From positions 22,210,931-22,274,930 of the forward strand of contig CAIIXF020000003.1 of assembly GCA_903813345.2 (NCBI GenBank): a stretch of 64,000 nucleotides of DNA, read 5' to 3'. The notes under the pieces were generated by a model. The model searched no databases, was not told where the DNA came from, and saw nothing but the letters and a program-made list of their open reading frames with translations. Numbering within the stretch: position 1 is the stretch's first letter; each line of letters opens with the position of its first letter. Both the position numbers and the translations under genes were made by a program. Shown piece by piece: positions 37,401 through 48,094 of this stretch. The DNA comes from Owenia fusiformis (taxonomy: Eukaryota; Annelida; Polychaeta; Sabellida; Oweniidae).

Positions 37401-40400
37401 TTTATTTGCTAAAAGTGTTCACCTGTGCAAATGATCTCATAAAATGGTTGTAATAACATGTGTGTCTTGTCTATGAAACATGATAAAAATTGGAATTGAG
37501 GAAACTGTCTACATTTCAAGGTCATCAGTTCTGAGAGGGGTACTTGTACACTTCACAGAGGTGCTTTTCAAAGAGGTGCTCACTTTAAAGAGATCTTCAC
37601 ATATGAAAGGTGTTAACATCTGACACTTCAGAGCGGTACTCATTTCAGAGAGGGTTCACTTTTGAAAGGTTTTAAAGAGGTGTTCACTTCAGTAATATGT
37701 CTACTTCAGTGTGAAGGTGATAACTTCAAAGAGGTTTTGACTTCAGAGATGTGTATATGCACGACAATATGCTTTATGTCAACTTTTAAAGGGTCTTTCA
37801 GTTTACAGATCAACTTTCATACTTCTATGTACATGTATACATAAATGAGGTTCCTATTTAGTGTTCTCCTCAGAATTTTATCTCGAGTGGGTGCAAAATT
37901 CTTGATTTCACAACTTCGACCAAATGTGGTCAAAATGTACCACTTTTTCACAATTTTTCTCATTTTCAAGTGTGTGCAAATGAATTCTCAAGTGGGTGCA
38001 ATAGTGGGTGCAGCATCCACTTTAATCCTGGGGAGGTCACTGCTATTTAGATTTATATCTTTTTTAAAACAAAAAGTGAATTTAGGTAGACAGAGTAGAA
38101 TGAGTAAGTAGGTTAATTAAGGTAGGCAGAATAGAATATTAGTAGCTAATTAATTTGGACCATTGATAACACATCTAAAAGTCACAACAGCACCCTGACT
38201 GCTTCAGCTGTGTACATGTGCAGATCTCATACTTGTAAATTATGATTTTTAAGATCTTTTAACAATGAATCAAAAGTAGAATACAGGAAAACCTGTGCAA
38301 TGTAACATTTGGTTGGTGCCTCCAATAATATAAAAGACATGTGTTCTAATTACACGATAGTCATTTGAAAAATATCCCTAATATGGAAGTCAATGGAGAA
38401 ATATACCCAATATGGAATTCACTGGAGAAATAAACCTAATATGGAAGTCATTTGAGAAATATCCCTAATATGGAAGTCATATGAGAAATATCCCTAATAT
38501 GGAAGTCAATGGAGAAATATACCCAATATGGAAGTCATTTGAGAAGAAAACCTCATGTCCCATTCACGAGGTTAAATTCTAAGGGGTGTTCATTTGCAGA
38601 GGTTTTCCTGTATATTGAAAATATAAATATTACTTAATGTTATTGTATTCTTAAATTAGATGTATTGATTTCATTATGCCTTCACATAGCAGTTATTATA
38701 AGGCCTGGCTTAATTATAAATTAAACATTAAAACTTTGTCTTGATATTAGATTATGAGAATAATTCCACATGTTACTGAGTCAAATAAGTAATATTACTG
38801 TATGTACAAATAAGGTATTGAAGGAATATCAAAAGATCGATACAGTTGAGTGAATCTTTTTTTTTTTAAAACGGTTGCAATTTTCACAACTGCGAGATTT
38901 TTATCTGCGAGATCCATCAGAGTGTGCTGATATATTATCTAATAACAATGCTCAATATAATTGTATTTCAGATTAACTATCATTTACTCTCATTATCTTT
39001 TATTGTCACTTGACTAATAGCCATCATAAAATAAGTAACATTTTACGATCTGTATAGTGTATATGTTCTACATGAGTGTCAACATTTTGTAAACTTGTAA
39101 ATAATGCTTGCCATTTTATAATAATAGATGTTATATGACATAGAAATTCAGAATTGTCCTGTTAAGAGTGTGGTATTGAATTTATATGGAGTTGTCCAAA
39201 TAAAAAGTGGTCCGATCATGAAGTGGTCCATAATAGAGAGTGGTCCTATAATGGAGTGTTCCAAATGGAGAGTGGTTCAAATACATAGAGGTCATATCAT
39301 GGAGTTGTCCAAATATGGTCCTATCATGAAGTGGTCCATATAGAGAGTGGTCCTATGATGGAGTGTTCAAAATAGAGAGTGGTTCAAATACATAGAGGTC
39401 ATATCATGGAGTTGTCCAAATATGGTCCTATCATGAAGTGGTCCATATAGAGAGTGGTCCTATGATGGAGTGTTCAAAATAGAGAGTGGTTCAAATCATG
39501 GAGTTGTCCAAATATGGTCCTAGAGGAGTTCAAATAGAGAGAGAGATAGAATGGTTAAAAACAAAGTGGTTCAGAAAGAGAGATAGAGCGGAATCCATTA
39601 AACAACTCACAATTTTATGTCTGATGACTAATCTAACTGAAATATGATCGCAAAACCACTCTCAATTAACAACATGTAATACATCCCATTACTCAAATAA
39701 ATCATGAATAATTTACGTTCTTACCATATTTGTTCAAGTGATACCACGTCAAAAACGAAATTAAGTTAAGATACATAAACATAAAGTATGATATTCCATT
39801 ATGGTTCAGTCAAAATTATGGCGAACTAAATATCGCAGAATAACATCATATCAGACATTTATGTGCCACTTCCATTGAGATTCTCCCGATAAATAAAAAC
39901 CTAAAAGTTCTACACACCTGAGTCATGAAATTTATCAATACCTAATAGTAGGTTAATTAGTAACACTTTATTGTCAATATGCTAAGTGAGAAATGACAAA
40001 GACTGATGCGTTTACCATCATAAAGTTTATATATACATATCCCTATTGAAAACAGGATTGCCATGCATAAATTACCATATTCAGCATATTTGCCTAATAG
40101 GTAACCAGTTTTCCATACTGTAAATTGCCTTAATTTGACGGACGTTTTAATTTGGCTGATTTGGTGGATTAATAAGATAAAACAATCTAATACCAGGAGA
40201 GCTAAATTGCTTTATCGTTAGTGAGCTGTTAATTGAGTAATACGACTGGTGATGGTCAAAATGCCAAATTAAACAGCAGCCAAAATTTCAAATATTTGCC
40301 CAATCCGCCAAATTAAAGCAATTTACAGTATCTAAGAAAACTGATAGGTATTGGCAATTAGACAATTGTTTACTCTGCGATAGTTTGATTTTGATTCTCA

Positions 40401-43400
40401 AAAGAGAACTTCGCCTACACTCTTTGAGTTATCATATGAGATACTTGTTTGATCATGCTTTAACCAAATCAAGGCTGATAAAATTCAAGCTACCAAATTA
40501 AAATAGCATTCACTGAATTTTATGCTTTCATAAATACCTGGCACTCATTTCACAATAAAACTCTCATTAAAGGCTCCCTTTGGGGTCATTTACAAAAAAA
40601 GATCTCATGAGTATCAAAACTGTTTATGTATGTTTGCCATTCAAAGCATAAAGTATGAAGCTCTAGCACTCAGGGTCGCAACTGTTAATTTCAAAACCAC
40701 ATTTTGTATAATGTCTCTGCTTCCCCCTTCACCCGATCTACTAACTACCTCAGTTCCAGTTGTTTGTTCAGAGGGAGGGGGTCACATTGGATTCATACAA
40801 GAACCAAGCCATTAAATAGATGATAAAGCAAGACAAAATAGTGTAAATATCCTATTTTATTATTGAAGTTAAGGAGGCCTGACAATAACTTTACGATAAA
40901 ATTACCAAGACATAATTATGCTTCATAATCAAACAAAAAAGTTGTGTTGCTGACTTCGTTTTTTACTTAAAGCTAGAAAACATTTTTGGGATCCATGTTA
41001 GGAAATAGGAGAGTAGGGATTAAGAAATTTTTAAGTCTCAAAAACTGAATGACAGAATTATCTAATTTTTGCACACTGAAAAGTAATATTTCAATTTTTT
41101 ATGTTTTTGTCTAATATGTTTCTAATAATGAACAAAAGTACAAAAATACATTAAAATTACCATTACTGGTTATAATCCATTAAATCCATCAAAATTATGG
41201 ACTCATATACATCAATATAAACTAGAAAACTCATTTTTCAAAAGTGTGACATCACAAAATGTCCTAAAGCTGAACACTCATCAAATCATTGCTCCTATTC
41301 TATACCATGGGGCCACCTATTGCCAGTGAACAACTACCTTAATACAATATTTATGCACAAAATCAATTTTACAGAAAGTAGTGTTTTAGATGTTGTAGTA
41401 AGCACATCAAGTAAATAGTAGTTGTGACGATAGCAGGCTTTCTATCACTCCCTTGTGAATTATTAATAATGGAGAAAATAATCAAATTACTGTATTTTAT
41501 CATGTGTAACAATACACAGTGGATCTACCTATGCCAGCCTATCATATCATACTAGTCTATTGATTGCTTATGTCCCACTATTGGACACAATGTTAACTAC
41601 CCTGCGCGCAGAGGCTAGTTAATAGGTATAAACTACCCTCTGCCTAGTGAAAACTACATTACAGTTAAACAACCACGCCCCCTCGGCATATGCCTGTGAA
41701 AGTATGGGTAATTAATCATTTCGCACCTATCACGCTGATCTTTTCTCAACCAATTAGCGAGCTGGAAGGAACACATACTAAATGCATGCTCATTAATTAT
41801 GCGATGACGCCAGAGGAAATGACAACAAACTCCAAATGGCGTATGTTCAAAGATTTATTTTAAACTGAAAGAGTAAAGATGAAGCTCTCTTTTAAGAAAC
41901 AAAGTGAAACGAATGAAAAGGGTATGTTCTTACTGATGTTGATAGGAGTTTCAAATTGTACCAGGCATCACTAGAAAATGGTAATTTTCATCATGGGGAA
42001 ATCAAGTTGTCATGAATAGCAATCACATAACAACCAGTAAGCAGTTACCACTTACCAGATTCCCCACAAGGTGGCAAACCCAAGTCTGATCACGTGGCAG
42101 ACATACAAAAAGTTCCCATAAACTTGAATAATTAATTGATTTTGTAGATCAATTTTCATTTTAACTTTTTGAGTTCAGTAAAAAAAACAAATATATAAAA
42201 TGAATTATCTGTTCAATACAAAAAAAGAAATATTACATTTCACCAGTGACCGAGATATCTCATTTTCAAATAAAACATACATTTTAGAAGTATTTTTGTA
42301 TGTAGATTTAAATAACTTTGACAGAATATTGAAAAATCGAGTATAATATTGTAATCATTTACAATTCAGCAACCCAAATTTAACCCTCTGTTAGATTATG
42401 AGCTAAAGCCTGTTTCACGTGTGGTCCAATAGGGGGAGTTGGGGATGTCAAACTTTTGGAGGGGGTGTAACAACTATTTAGGTAATATACTGTAGGATTG
42501 CTACGTTTGTTTATGTTTTGAAATAATTGCTATGTTCACTACAGCTTGCATGCAAGTACCTAGGGTATACATATACATTTAACTGAGACAATAGAGGGGG
42601 GTGGTTCCTGAAGCAAGAAGCAAGACTCTCTTAGAAATACATTTTTAAAGGGCAACTGTAAGATGCTTTCCTTGCTTTTGAGATGCGAAAATAAGAAATT
42701 GCCTAAATACAGGTACAGACCTGATCAGTTCAGTATTTTTAAGTCATTTTGGTATTCAAAATTAAAACTTTTTCCTTATCTATGGTATATACTGTATTCA
42801 ACAGAACTTCCTCATACTTTGGTCAGGGCTGTAATCAACAAATTAATAAGTCAATCATGATAACCTGTGCACATTTTTTTCAAACTTCACATAGACATAC
42901 ACATAGTACTATCGTCTCCAATAACTCGCGCTGACACTCAGTATAGTAATAAAAGATAACTTTTACTTTCCGAAACCATACAATTCTCCATTAATCTCAA
43001 GCTAGATCCAGATGGCAATGATTATTTAAGTATCCAGGAAACCATATTATACCCATATCACCTCTCATGAAAACAATCACCATAATTTTTCCTAAAAATA
43101 AATTCAAGTCAACAAGTATTATGTCAGGGAACATTAGCGTCTAATCTATAATATATCATCATTACCCTGCATCAAATTTAGCTTACCACATTGCCCTCTG
43201 ATTATACTGGATGATTTTGGAGTTTATTGCTGATGAGATATCCTAGTAATTGCTTGGTTGGGTTTGAGGTATATAAAGCAGGTTTGGAAAAAGCTGTATT
43301 TTCAAGGTAGGAAGTATATTAGTTTTATGTTGTGGCCGGGGGGGGGGGGGCAGATATACATGTAACATATTGGCTTGTGATAATTCCAATATCCTGAACC

Positions 43401-46400
43401 TCATATTGGATAATCTCATATCCATTCATGGGAGTCTCTGGATTAAATTATTTGGTATTTATTGACATTTGATATAGGCCAGAGCCAGATCAATTATATT
43501 GATTCCAATTGTTTTTTGTGTTCCCTCTTAAAGAGGATAGCTTGTGCCAGGCTCTTGTCAAGGGTATAGCACCACATTATATCAGATACTAATGAGTGAT
43601 TCCCCATTATCAGATACAACAGCTACAAACATATGCTCAATCTATCATTAGAGTGAATATTAGCACCACTGGGGCAAGCTAAACTTTTGTCACACAATCA
43701 TCAATCAGGAATCACGAAGTTTGCTGTTTTTATGTTGGAGCACAGTAAAAGGGGTAAACAGAAGCATCTGAAAGACATGCCCCAATGACCACCTGAATGC
43801 AAAGGTCCAGGCCCGTAGCCAGGATTTGCCAAGGGGGGGTTCAGTTTTCAAAATTTTCCAGGGGGGTTCACATTTCCCAAATATGGCTAAAATCACTTGA
43901 GAAGTGCTCAAAATGGTGAAAAACTGCATGATTTTGAAAGAATTTTTGGCCAGGTGGGGTTCGCCCGAACCCTGCGAACCCCCCCTGGCTATGGGCCTGA
44001 GGTCCATACACTAAGTTAGCTCCAGTATAAAAGAGAAAGATATTAACTTTTAAGAGTAGGTAGCTGTAGTTGTTTCTACAGAAATCACATGTTTTGAGGA
44101 ATTTTGCAAATGTTACCATGTTAAAATTACAATTTTTCTTTCAAATAATTTTGCCTGTTTTTTAATTTGTTTTGCCTGCTGTAATGAAACCCCTGTTGTT
44201 GGGTTATGTTTAATACCATCAATCAATACCATCAGAGCATTGAGCTACTACATATACAAACTACGTTTTATTACTGTATTAAGCCCATCAGTACCAGAAC
44301 ATTATTATGAGGAATTTGAAAAACTAAAGTGATTCTTAGATAACTAGCATCATACTTTCCACTTTTTACAATTTTTGAATGCTAAAAATCAGATTCATCT
44401 TCATCATCTTGCAAAAGAAACAAGATGTTCAAAATGTACATATGGGAGCACTTATCTAACTTATCAGTCCTTATTTCCTTCTATTATAACTTGTATATTA
44501 AAACAATGTAAAGCCTACATAATAACTCAGTGACCCCAATACTGAACAGCACTTCTAATTTGTTACTAATTAATATGCACTAAAACAGGGATGGGTTACA
44601 TATAAATTACCTGGGTATGTGTAGGCAACAAACTGTTCCCTGGGTACAGTTAACCTCCCTCTGGGTCTGTCATTGATAATATCAGCATCCACGATATACC
44701 CCCTCCCTGCAATCAATGGGTCAGCATCCTCGTTGTGACCTATAGCAACCTGAAATTGTCAAACTGCAATCCTGTAAAAGCATGCAAATGTCACGAAGCC
44801 AGCTTTTATAAAGAAAAAGACATCGGAATTTGTCAACATTTTGAACACTTTTTGAGGGGCTCAATATTTATAATTCTGCCAAATACTGCCAACTTGCCTA
44901 AATTTGCCAATTTTAACTAAAAACTGGTTGCTTTTGTAGCAATTGTTACAAATGTTGTCATTGCTGGTTACAAAGCTTTATGGTGGTGACATATAAAGTT
45001 GTTTCTCTGTATTATCCTCATTTTAATACGAACTTTAACTTTATGCAATATTCTACTAACTCTACTAAAAGATGTCACCACTAACAAGTGGGTAGCCATA
45101 GCCATCCTGGTAACAAACTGGACGCATTCAGAAGAAAAATGAAAATAAAGATGTCACTACTTACATGTGGGTAACCATAGTTGACATAGAGATCTGTACA
45201 AGCTCCATCAGTTTTCTTACCACCACTCATATAGTGAGTTAATTCCACATACATTATCTGGACAAAAACCTGAAAAAGATATACAGTGAAATATGAACAC
45301 CTCTGTAAGTGGAACACCTCCAAGTGGAACATTTTTAAGAATCCTACAGCCTAGTGACTTATTGTTAAATGACCCTCTGTAAATGGAACTCCTTCCAAAT
45401 GGAATACTTTTTAGAGGTACCAAACGTGTTCAACTTACACAGCTTTTACTGTATCAAGAAAATCACTAAAGCGCCCAGGGTAGAACATGTCTCAAAGAGG
45501 AGGAAATTGACACTTTCAACACTTTTCAGAGTCCTACAGCCTATTGACTTGTTGTTTAATGACCCACTGTAAGTGGAACACCTCCCAAATGGAACACTTT
45601 TCAGAGGTACCAATGGTGTTCCACTTACAGAGGTTTTACTGTATTAGGAAATTCAATTAGGTGCAAATGGATTCTCAGGTGGCTCAGGTGGGTGCAAGTC
45701 TATTATTGAAATCTCAAGTGAGCAATGCCCACTTGCTTTAATGATAGAAAGATCGCTGAATCCTACCTCAGTCTCAGAGACATTGGCTCCCTCTGCTATA
45801 CCCTGCATCTCCTCTAAGTATTGTGGATAGGTGGCGTTGATGGTAGATATGAAGCCATCATAAATCTGAAATCATGAGTCTTGGCAGCTAAATTTCCTTT
45901 ATACATTCAAAAACTGTGTTATCTTACTCATTTGAAGTATATCATCACAGATCTTTTTTCAGATGCCATGTCAGGGATGCGTCATTAAAAGGCAGGGTTC
46001 AAAACTCACACTTGCCTTACTGCCAAGGGAAAAAACTTTTGGTTCTTAGCAATGGACTTGGAAAAACTGGTTGGCTATTGAGCAAAGGACTCCATCCCGC
46101 GGTACTAACTCACCGGGGCGTGTCAAAACCAAAACGCCCCGCAAAACCATTAATTTGAATTTTAAACCTACCCTTTCTTTGGAAAATCAATGATTGTGAG
46201 TCTCACAGTACACCGTTTTTCTTCAAACTTGTTCCATTAAAACCTTCACACTCGTTTTAACAGTGTTTTGGTCCCCAGATGTGAGAAGATGCAAATCTTC
46301 AGAGATTTCAACCAAAAGCCTCAATATATCGCAAGTTCTTTTATTATTCTCCCCTATATTTTGCACAAGGACTCCCATTAAAACCCTCCATCTCTGCATC

Positions 46401-47335
46401 AACATATTTATTACATTAACCGCAGCAATTTCCAAAAGTCCTACGCATCTGTTCGAAATTTATCAAAACGCCCCGTTCTCTTCCAAAATGCCCCGTTGGA
46501 TCATTACACCTTGAAACTACACGTTTGTAGTCATAGACTCTGAGGGGCATTTTGGAAGACAACAGGGTGTTTTGGTCAATTTCGAACAGTTGCGGGGCGA
46601 TTTGTTTTCGATACGCCCCGGTGAGTTAGTACCACGTGTCCATGTCAATATGTTACTTGTGCCAATCATGTTTTTCACCTTAGTTATGAACCCTATTGAA
46701 AGGGCAAAGGCTTTTTACTGATCCTAATTAAAACTTAATGTTTTAAATTTAGAATGAAGTGGTACCTTTTTTCCTGCACCTTTGACAAAAGGAATAACTT
46801 TTGTTTGTAGTTCTGTATTCAATTGGAAATACTCTTGAATGTTGTTCCTGAAAGTGTATCCCTGAAATATAAATGATATTTAAAGTCAATGTTATGCTAT
46901 AATACAGCTTCTCAAACGTCAATATCCAAATAGGATGACAAAAGGAATGCAATATATGATTGGTAGAATTAAGTCATTTAACACTGCAAAACATTGGCTA
47001 AATAAACAAGGAAATAATCGTGCTACAACCCATGGTGACCCCCCCCAAAAAAAAAACACACACACACACACATACATACATGGATGAGTTGCAAAGTTTC
47101 AACATTGTACATATAAGTTCAAACATTATTTTATCTAGTCTAGCCACAGATTAGCTCTTGCTTTAATATCATTATAAGAACATAAATCTTGAAATCTCAC
47201 CACTTGTTTTCCAACTTGGTAATGTGTTCCAGTGACATAAACCATTCCTATAGGTTTAGGGGGTCTTAACTGTGGGACTCCTTCTACACTGTACAATATC
47301 AATATAACACTCCAGAAAATAGTATAAGCTGCCAT
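22419..47335 (-). CDS. secreted C45-type peptidase/acyltransferase-like amidohydrolase (Tan/IAT relative)
   Basis: Ten coding exons on the minus strand: 47201-47335, 46766-46861, 45767-45865, 45165-45269, 44611-44749, 27382-27480, 26926-27025, 25763-25891, 23189-23379 and 22419-22648. All have GT-AG borders and consistent phases, giving 1323 nt and 440 residues. The start chosen at 47335 (MAAYTIFWSVILILYSVEG) gives a clean signal peptide. The body matches family C45: GTHYQVGKQVGYTFR, a GMQGIAEG-like stretch (EEMQGIAEGAN), GACTDL with the presumed nucleophile C134, GHNEDAD at 149-155, and GNAFGFTKSGL. In C45 relatives the precursor is cut just before the Cys, which becomes an N-terminal nucleophile that cleaves or transfers amide-linked acyl groups; insect Tan removes beta-alanine from dopamine and histamine conjugates. 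The substrate here is unknown. The signal peptide and sequons (NAT, NVS, NHT) point to secretion or lysosome. The last 25 residues are an odd His/Met/Asn-rich repeat. Confidence 0.9.
23010..23085 (+). repeat. dispersed TGTCACCAC-family fragment
   Basis: AAGGCATTAACATGCAAAGTG followed by GCCATTTGTTACAGATGCC, the 5' core of the family; the 3' half is missing. Confidence 0.6.
24399..24556. mobile_element. 158-bp piggyBac-type MITE
   Basis: Ends CCTCTTGA and TCAAGAGG, flanked on both sides by TTAA (24395-24398 and 24557-24560), the fixed piggyBac target. A 172-codon open frame on the minus strand starts inside it and runs into flanking DNA; no family is seen and it is probably chance. Confidence 0.65.
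24628..24836. mobile_element. 209-bp MITE with CTGTA ends
   Basis: Terminal inverted repeats CTGTACTTCTACTTA and TAAGTAGAAGTACAG, with subterminal TTTGGCGGATT/AATCCGCCAAA. A relative with the same layout lies at 40118-40328. Confidence 0.7.
25898..25957. repeat. 28-bp direct duplication beside the exon 8 acceptor
   Basis: GCACACCATAGTATAAGG followed by TGTAATTACT occurs twice in a row, starting a few bases upstream of the splice acceptor of exon 8 of the C45-type gene. Each unit contains a palindrome ACACC...GGTGT. Confidence 0.75.
26228..26405. repeat. hairpin repeat built from GACAACTCATCCC units
   Basis: The ends GACAACTCATCCCC and GGGGATGAGTTGTC are perfect inverted copies over 14 bp. 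Between them the motif AACTCATCCC recurs about seven times in degenerate form. Confidence 0.65.
28375..29032. mobile_element. 658-bp element with long terminal inverted repeats and TA target
   Basis: Starts CAGGGTGGGCCATAAAATTT and ends inversely at CCCACCCTG, flanked by TA on both sides. The arms match for about 190 bp, including AAGGGTATTGCCATAAAA and GATATTCAAAGATCTGA. The centre has no transposase. Layout fits a Tc1/mariner-type MITE. Confidence 0.75.
29761..29925. repeat. 58-bp direct repeats around a transposon end
   Basis: GTTGAACCAACAATGAAGCAG plus following ATATAATGTGCAGAGACATA occurs at 29763-29819 and again at 29869-29925. Between them lies a stretch starting CAGGGTGGGCCAAAAACACC, which resembles the end of the 28375-29032 type of element. 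Confidence 0.65.
29929..30066. mobile_element. 138-bp fold-back MITE
   Basis: Almost a complete palindrome: GTTATGTACTGG and GGTTTTGGATACAGG on the left pair with CCTGTATCCAAAACC and CCGTACATAAC on the right, around GGGACCGCAGGGACC. Related half-copies occur at 7855-7905 and 12945-13005. Confidence 0.75.
31145..31280 (-). repeat. dispersed TGTCACCAC-family copy
   Basis: GTTATGGTCTCCAACTTTTTGG, then CTGTAACAAATAGTAAGTGG and TGACATTTTGCAAGTTAATG: the family in reverse orientation, lacking the terminal hairpin. Confidence 0.65.
31521..32200 (+). repeat. 40-bp minisatellite, 17 copies
   Basis: Exact 40-bp periodicity; each unit runs CTTTTCAGAGGGTAATGATA then ACTT(G/T)TCCTCTGAAGTAGTC. Units differ at only one to three positions; the last diverges at its end. 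Each unit holds an 8-bp inverted pair TTCAGAGG/CCTCTGAA. It lies in intron 5 of the C45-type gene. There are no distinct spacers, so it is not a CRISPR array. Confidence 0.95.
32384..32624. mobile_element. 241-bp piggyBac-type MITE
   Basis: Inverted ends AGCAGCAACAAGGA and TCCTTGTTGCTGC, each bordered by TTAA (32380-32383 and 32625-32628). Confidence 0.6.
32629..35780. other. intronic spacer upstream of the Ig gene, no gene seen
   Basis: AT-rich sequence within intron 5 of the C45-type gene, including a poly-G run at about 33655. A 130-codon open frame on the minus strand (34488-34880) has no recognised family. The promoter of the Ig gene must lie toward the right end, but no TATA box or other core element can be assigned with confidence. 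Confidence 0.5.
35781..37358 (+). CDS. single-exon Ig-superfamily type I membrane protein
   Basis: One uninterrupted frame of 525 residues. Residues 1-19 form a signal peptide (MKVLKVAVTLVLFSKAIFG). Three Ig-like domains follow: Ig1 with C40 and C108 (LLWYRK, DSGKYRC), a less typical Ig2 with C149 and C205 (IVWTK), and Ig3 with C255 and C302 (FSWYF, LSGEYTC). Sequons at N43, N97, N184, N191 and N264 suit an extracellular part. A hydrophobic helix at about 335-359 is followed by basic RRIKR, then a 160-residue Ser/Thr/Asn-rich tail with repeated L(T/I)P(L/F) motifs and a late CRRCGG. The tail has a single Tyr and no ITIM or ITAM. The gene has no introns and lies opposite-sense in the 17-kb intron 5 of the C45-type gene. 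It is likely a cell-surface adhesion or recognition receptor; the ligand is unknown. It could be a retrocopy or a member of an intronless Ig family. Confidence 0.85.
   Translation: MKVLKVAVTLVLFSKAIFGGFVRVPEDKAGFVGSDIIMDCHINDTDECGLLWYRKSNADSNEIQISRCEKILKDMSKKLPGKYKISSRAPYSLIIKNLTYSDSGKYRCYNTIDGKTIGGREVQLVVLDHLKCPSRESEVQEGDTIMSECSLAFSDHNDIGKIPHIVWTKGNEAISASEVKIAHNNTKSRINETADVALNGHEVVCMFKYMNIQDHCKTKYNVLFAARSPKLTINSRDFTNRIMKLEKGVHITIMCSASANPVANFSWYFIPIDYKKPLYAVSSKSSLELAKFHKDLSGEYTCEARNQFNGKVGEKASVTLQLKRDKPQESYTQIWMLAVGLGVLLALIFTLIGFILYVLRRIKRTIPVRGRQNHENREHDETLTPLSESCLDDRLLEVNRTDRNRNNSETVTSQSSTLISHNSTVSSNDGKLIPFNDNIKISPKTRYRSSTDDDNMTPESRRVMTSLNTGELTPLNDDNSASSNQSPVTISNKKSCRRCGGSPKPTMIVTLNNDGPVESGMISRL
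38282..38613. mobile_element. 332-bp inverted-repeat element with internal 29-bp tandem array
   Basis: Ends TACAGGAAAACCTGTGCAA and TTGCAGAGGTTTTCCTGTA are inverted. Inside, six copies of a 29-bp unit (AAATATCCCTAATATGGAAG plus nine bases) occupy about 38372-38546. Confidence 0.65.
39187..39530 (+). repeat. tandem repeat of about 110 bp, three to four copies
   Basis: TGGAGTTGTCCAAATATGG and GAGAGTGGTTCAAATA recur at intervals of about 113, 108 and 90 bp. Subunits such as AGAGAGTGGTCC repeat within each unit, showing higher-order structure. An open frame of 71 codons is repeat-derived. Confidence 0.75.
40118..40328. mobile_element. 211-bp MITE with CTGTA ends and TA target
   Basis: Inverted ends CTGTAAATTGCCTTAATTTG and AAATTAAAGCAATTTACAG, flanked by TA on both sides. 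It shares the GCGGATT/AATCCGCC-type subterminal pair with the element at 24628-24836. Confidence 0.75.
41590..41890 (+). repeat. dispersed repeat, first of two copies
   Basis: Shares, in the same order, ATAAACTACC(T/C)TCTGCCTAGT, CACATACTAAATGCATGCTC, AATGGCG and AAGCTCTCTTTTAAG with 48095-48690. No terminal repeats or coding capacity were seen. Confidence 0.6.
41900..43800. other. intron 5 of the C45-type gene, no further gene seen
   Basis: AT-rich intronic DNA with a poly-G run at about 43337. Short open frames (up to 65 codons) show no conserved domain. Confidence 0.5.
43808..43999. mobile_element. 192-bp non-autonomous hAT-like element
   Basis: CAGGCCCGTAGCCAGG at the left and CCTGGCTATGGGCCTG at the right are inverted, with 5-bp direct repeats AGGTC outside (43803-43807 and 44000-44004). 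Same family as 3031-3218. Confidence 0.78.
44940..44997 (-). repeat. dispersed TGTCACCAC-family relic
   Basis: TTGTTACAAATGTTGTCATTG and TATGGTGGTGACATATAAAG keep parts of the family's core and tail; the rest is lost. Confidence 0.4.
45284..45641. mobile_element. pair of CAGTRAAA-ended fold-back MITEs next to exon 4
   Basis: CAGTGAAATATGAACACCTC starts 15 bp from the exon 4 acceptor of the C45-type gene; internal TTTTACTGTA at about 45450 and a final GAGGTTTTACTG at 45630-45641 close two nested inverted units. GTAAGTGGAACACCTCC and its complement recur throughout. A diverged relative is at about 30312-30420. Confidence 0.55.
46101..46633. mobile_element. 533-bp inverted-repeat element in intron 2 of the C45-type gene
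   Basis: Starts GGTACTAACTCACCGGGGCG and ends CGCCCCGGTGAGTTAGTACC. A second inner inverted pair (TTCGAAATTTATCAAAACGC region at 46454 against 46590) makes a long imperfect hairpin. CG-rich arms stand out against AT-rich DNA. No transposase; superfamily not determined. Confidence 0.7.
47042..47080. repeat. CA microsatellite with poly-A and poly-C
   Basis: A C run, an A run, then (CA)n leading into CATACATACATACA. Confidence 0.85.
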
Positions 47336-47896
47336 CTTTATCAATCAGATATTCTGAAATCAAAATTGGAATTATATAACCTTGGAAGATATGGATAAGA
47401 GTCTTGGCAGCTTCCGATCTTGTAGAGATTCCTGTCTGAAGAATTCAGAATCTTGGAAATGTGCATGAGAATCTGATATCTTTGAAGATGTCCTGGCAAT
47501 GACTTCTATTTGTGTATAAATTATCAAATCATTTTCCCTACTAGATATAGTACAAACACATGCTTTCAATCCAATACTATGTATCTGTTCACCACAATAT
47601 TATGAACAGTTCATTTGCTAATATTTCTTTTTTCAAGTTCTTCTGTATAGCCCCCTGTTTCAAATACTACATACCTTCAAAGGTACATGTTCTGTAATTC
47701 AAACACACATGTACTATCTCCTGTGTCATGAGAGGTCACGATAGCATGTACTTTGTAATGTTGTCTTATCAAAAGGTTATCATTTTGAATGCAGTATGTT
47801 CAGGCTGCAGCTCCTATAAATACAAACAAATGCATCTGATCTGATTGATTAGTATACATACAAAGGATTTTTCGAGGGGAGGGGTGCATCTACATG

Positions 47897-48093
47897 TTAC
47901 ATTGTACATCCACATCTAAAAACAGCCTCTTTCAAGATGAATACTTGCGCTCCATGCTTCTCCATCTCTTTCACCAGTGCACATAGTTCTTCTCTCCTCC
48001 GAGTGTCCTTTTCTTCAGCACCATGAATGAAATCCCCGGGGACTGGATCAAAAAATGGATTCTGTGCAGTCACACCAAACGTATCTGCATATC
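47897..48093 (-). CDS. possible terminal coding exon, family not recognised
   Basis: On the minus strand an AG acceptor at 48094-48095 opens 197 nt of uninterrupted frame: it reads YADTFGVTAQNPFFDP, then VPGDFIHGAEEKDTRRREEL, then CALVKEMEKHGAQVFILKEA, and stops at 47897. Codon use and the charged helix (DTRRREELCALVKEMEKHG) look like real protein and not noise. There is a faint resemblance to the C-terminal part of the Pelota/eRF1 fold, too weak to name. The acceptor abuts the dispersed repeat at 48095-48690, so a truncated retrocopy or an exon cut by that repeat is possible. No partner exon was found. Confidence 0.35.
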
Positions 48094-48094
48094 C

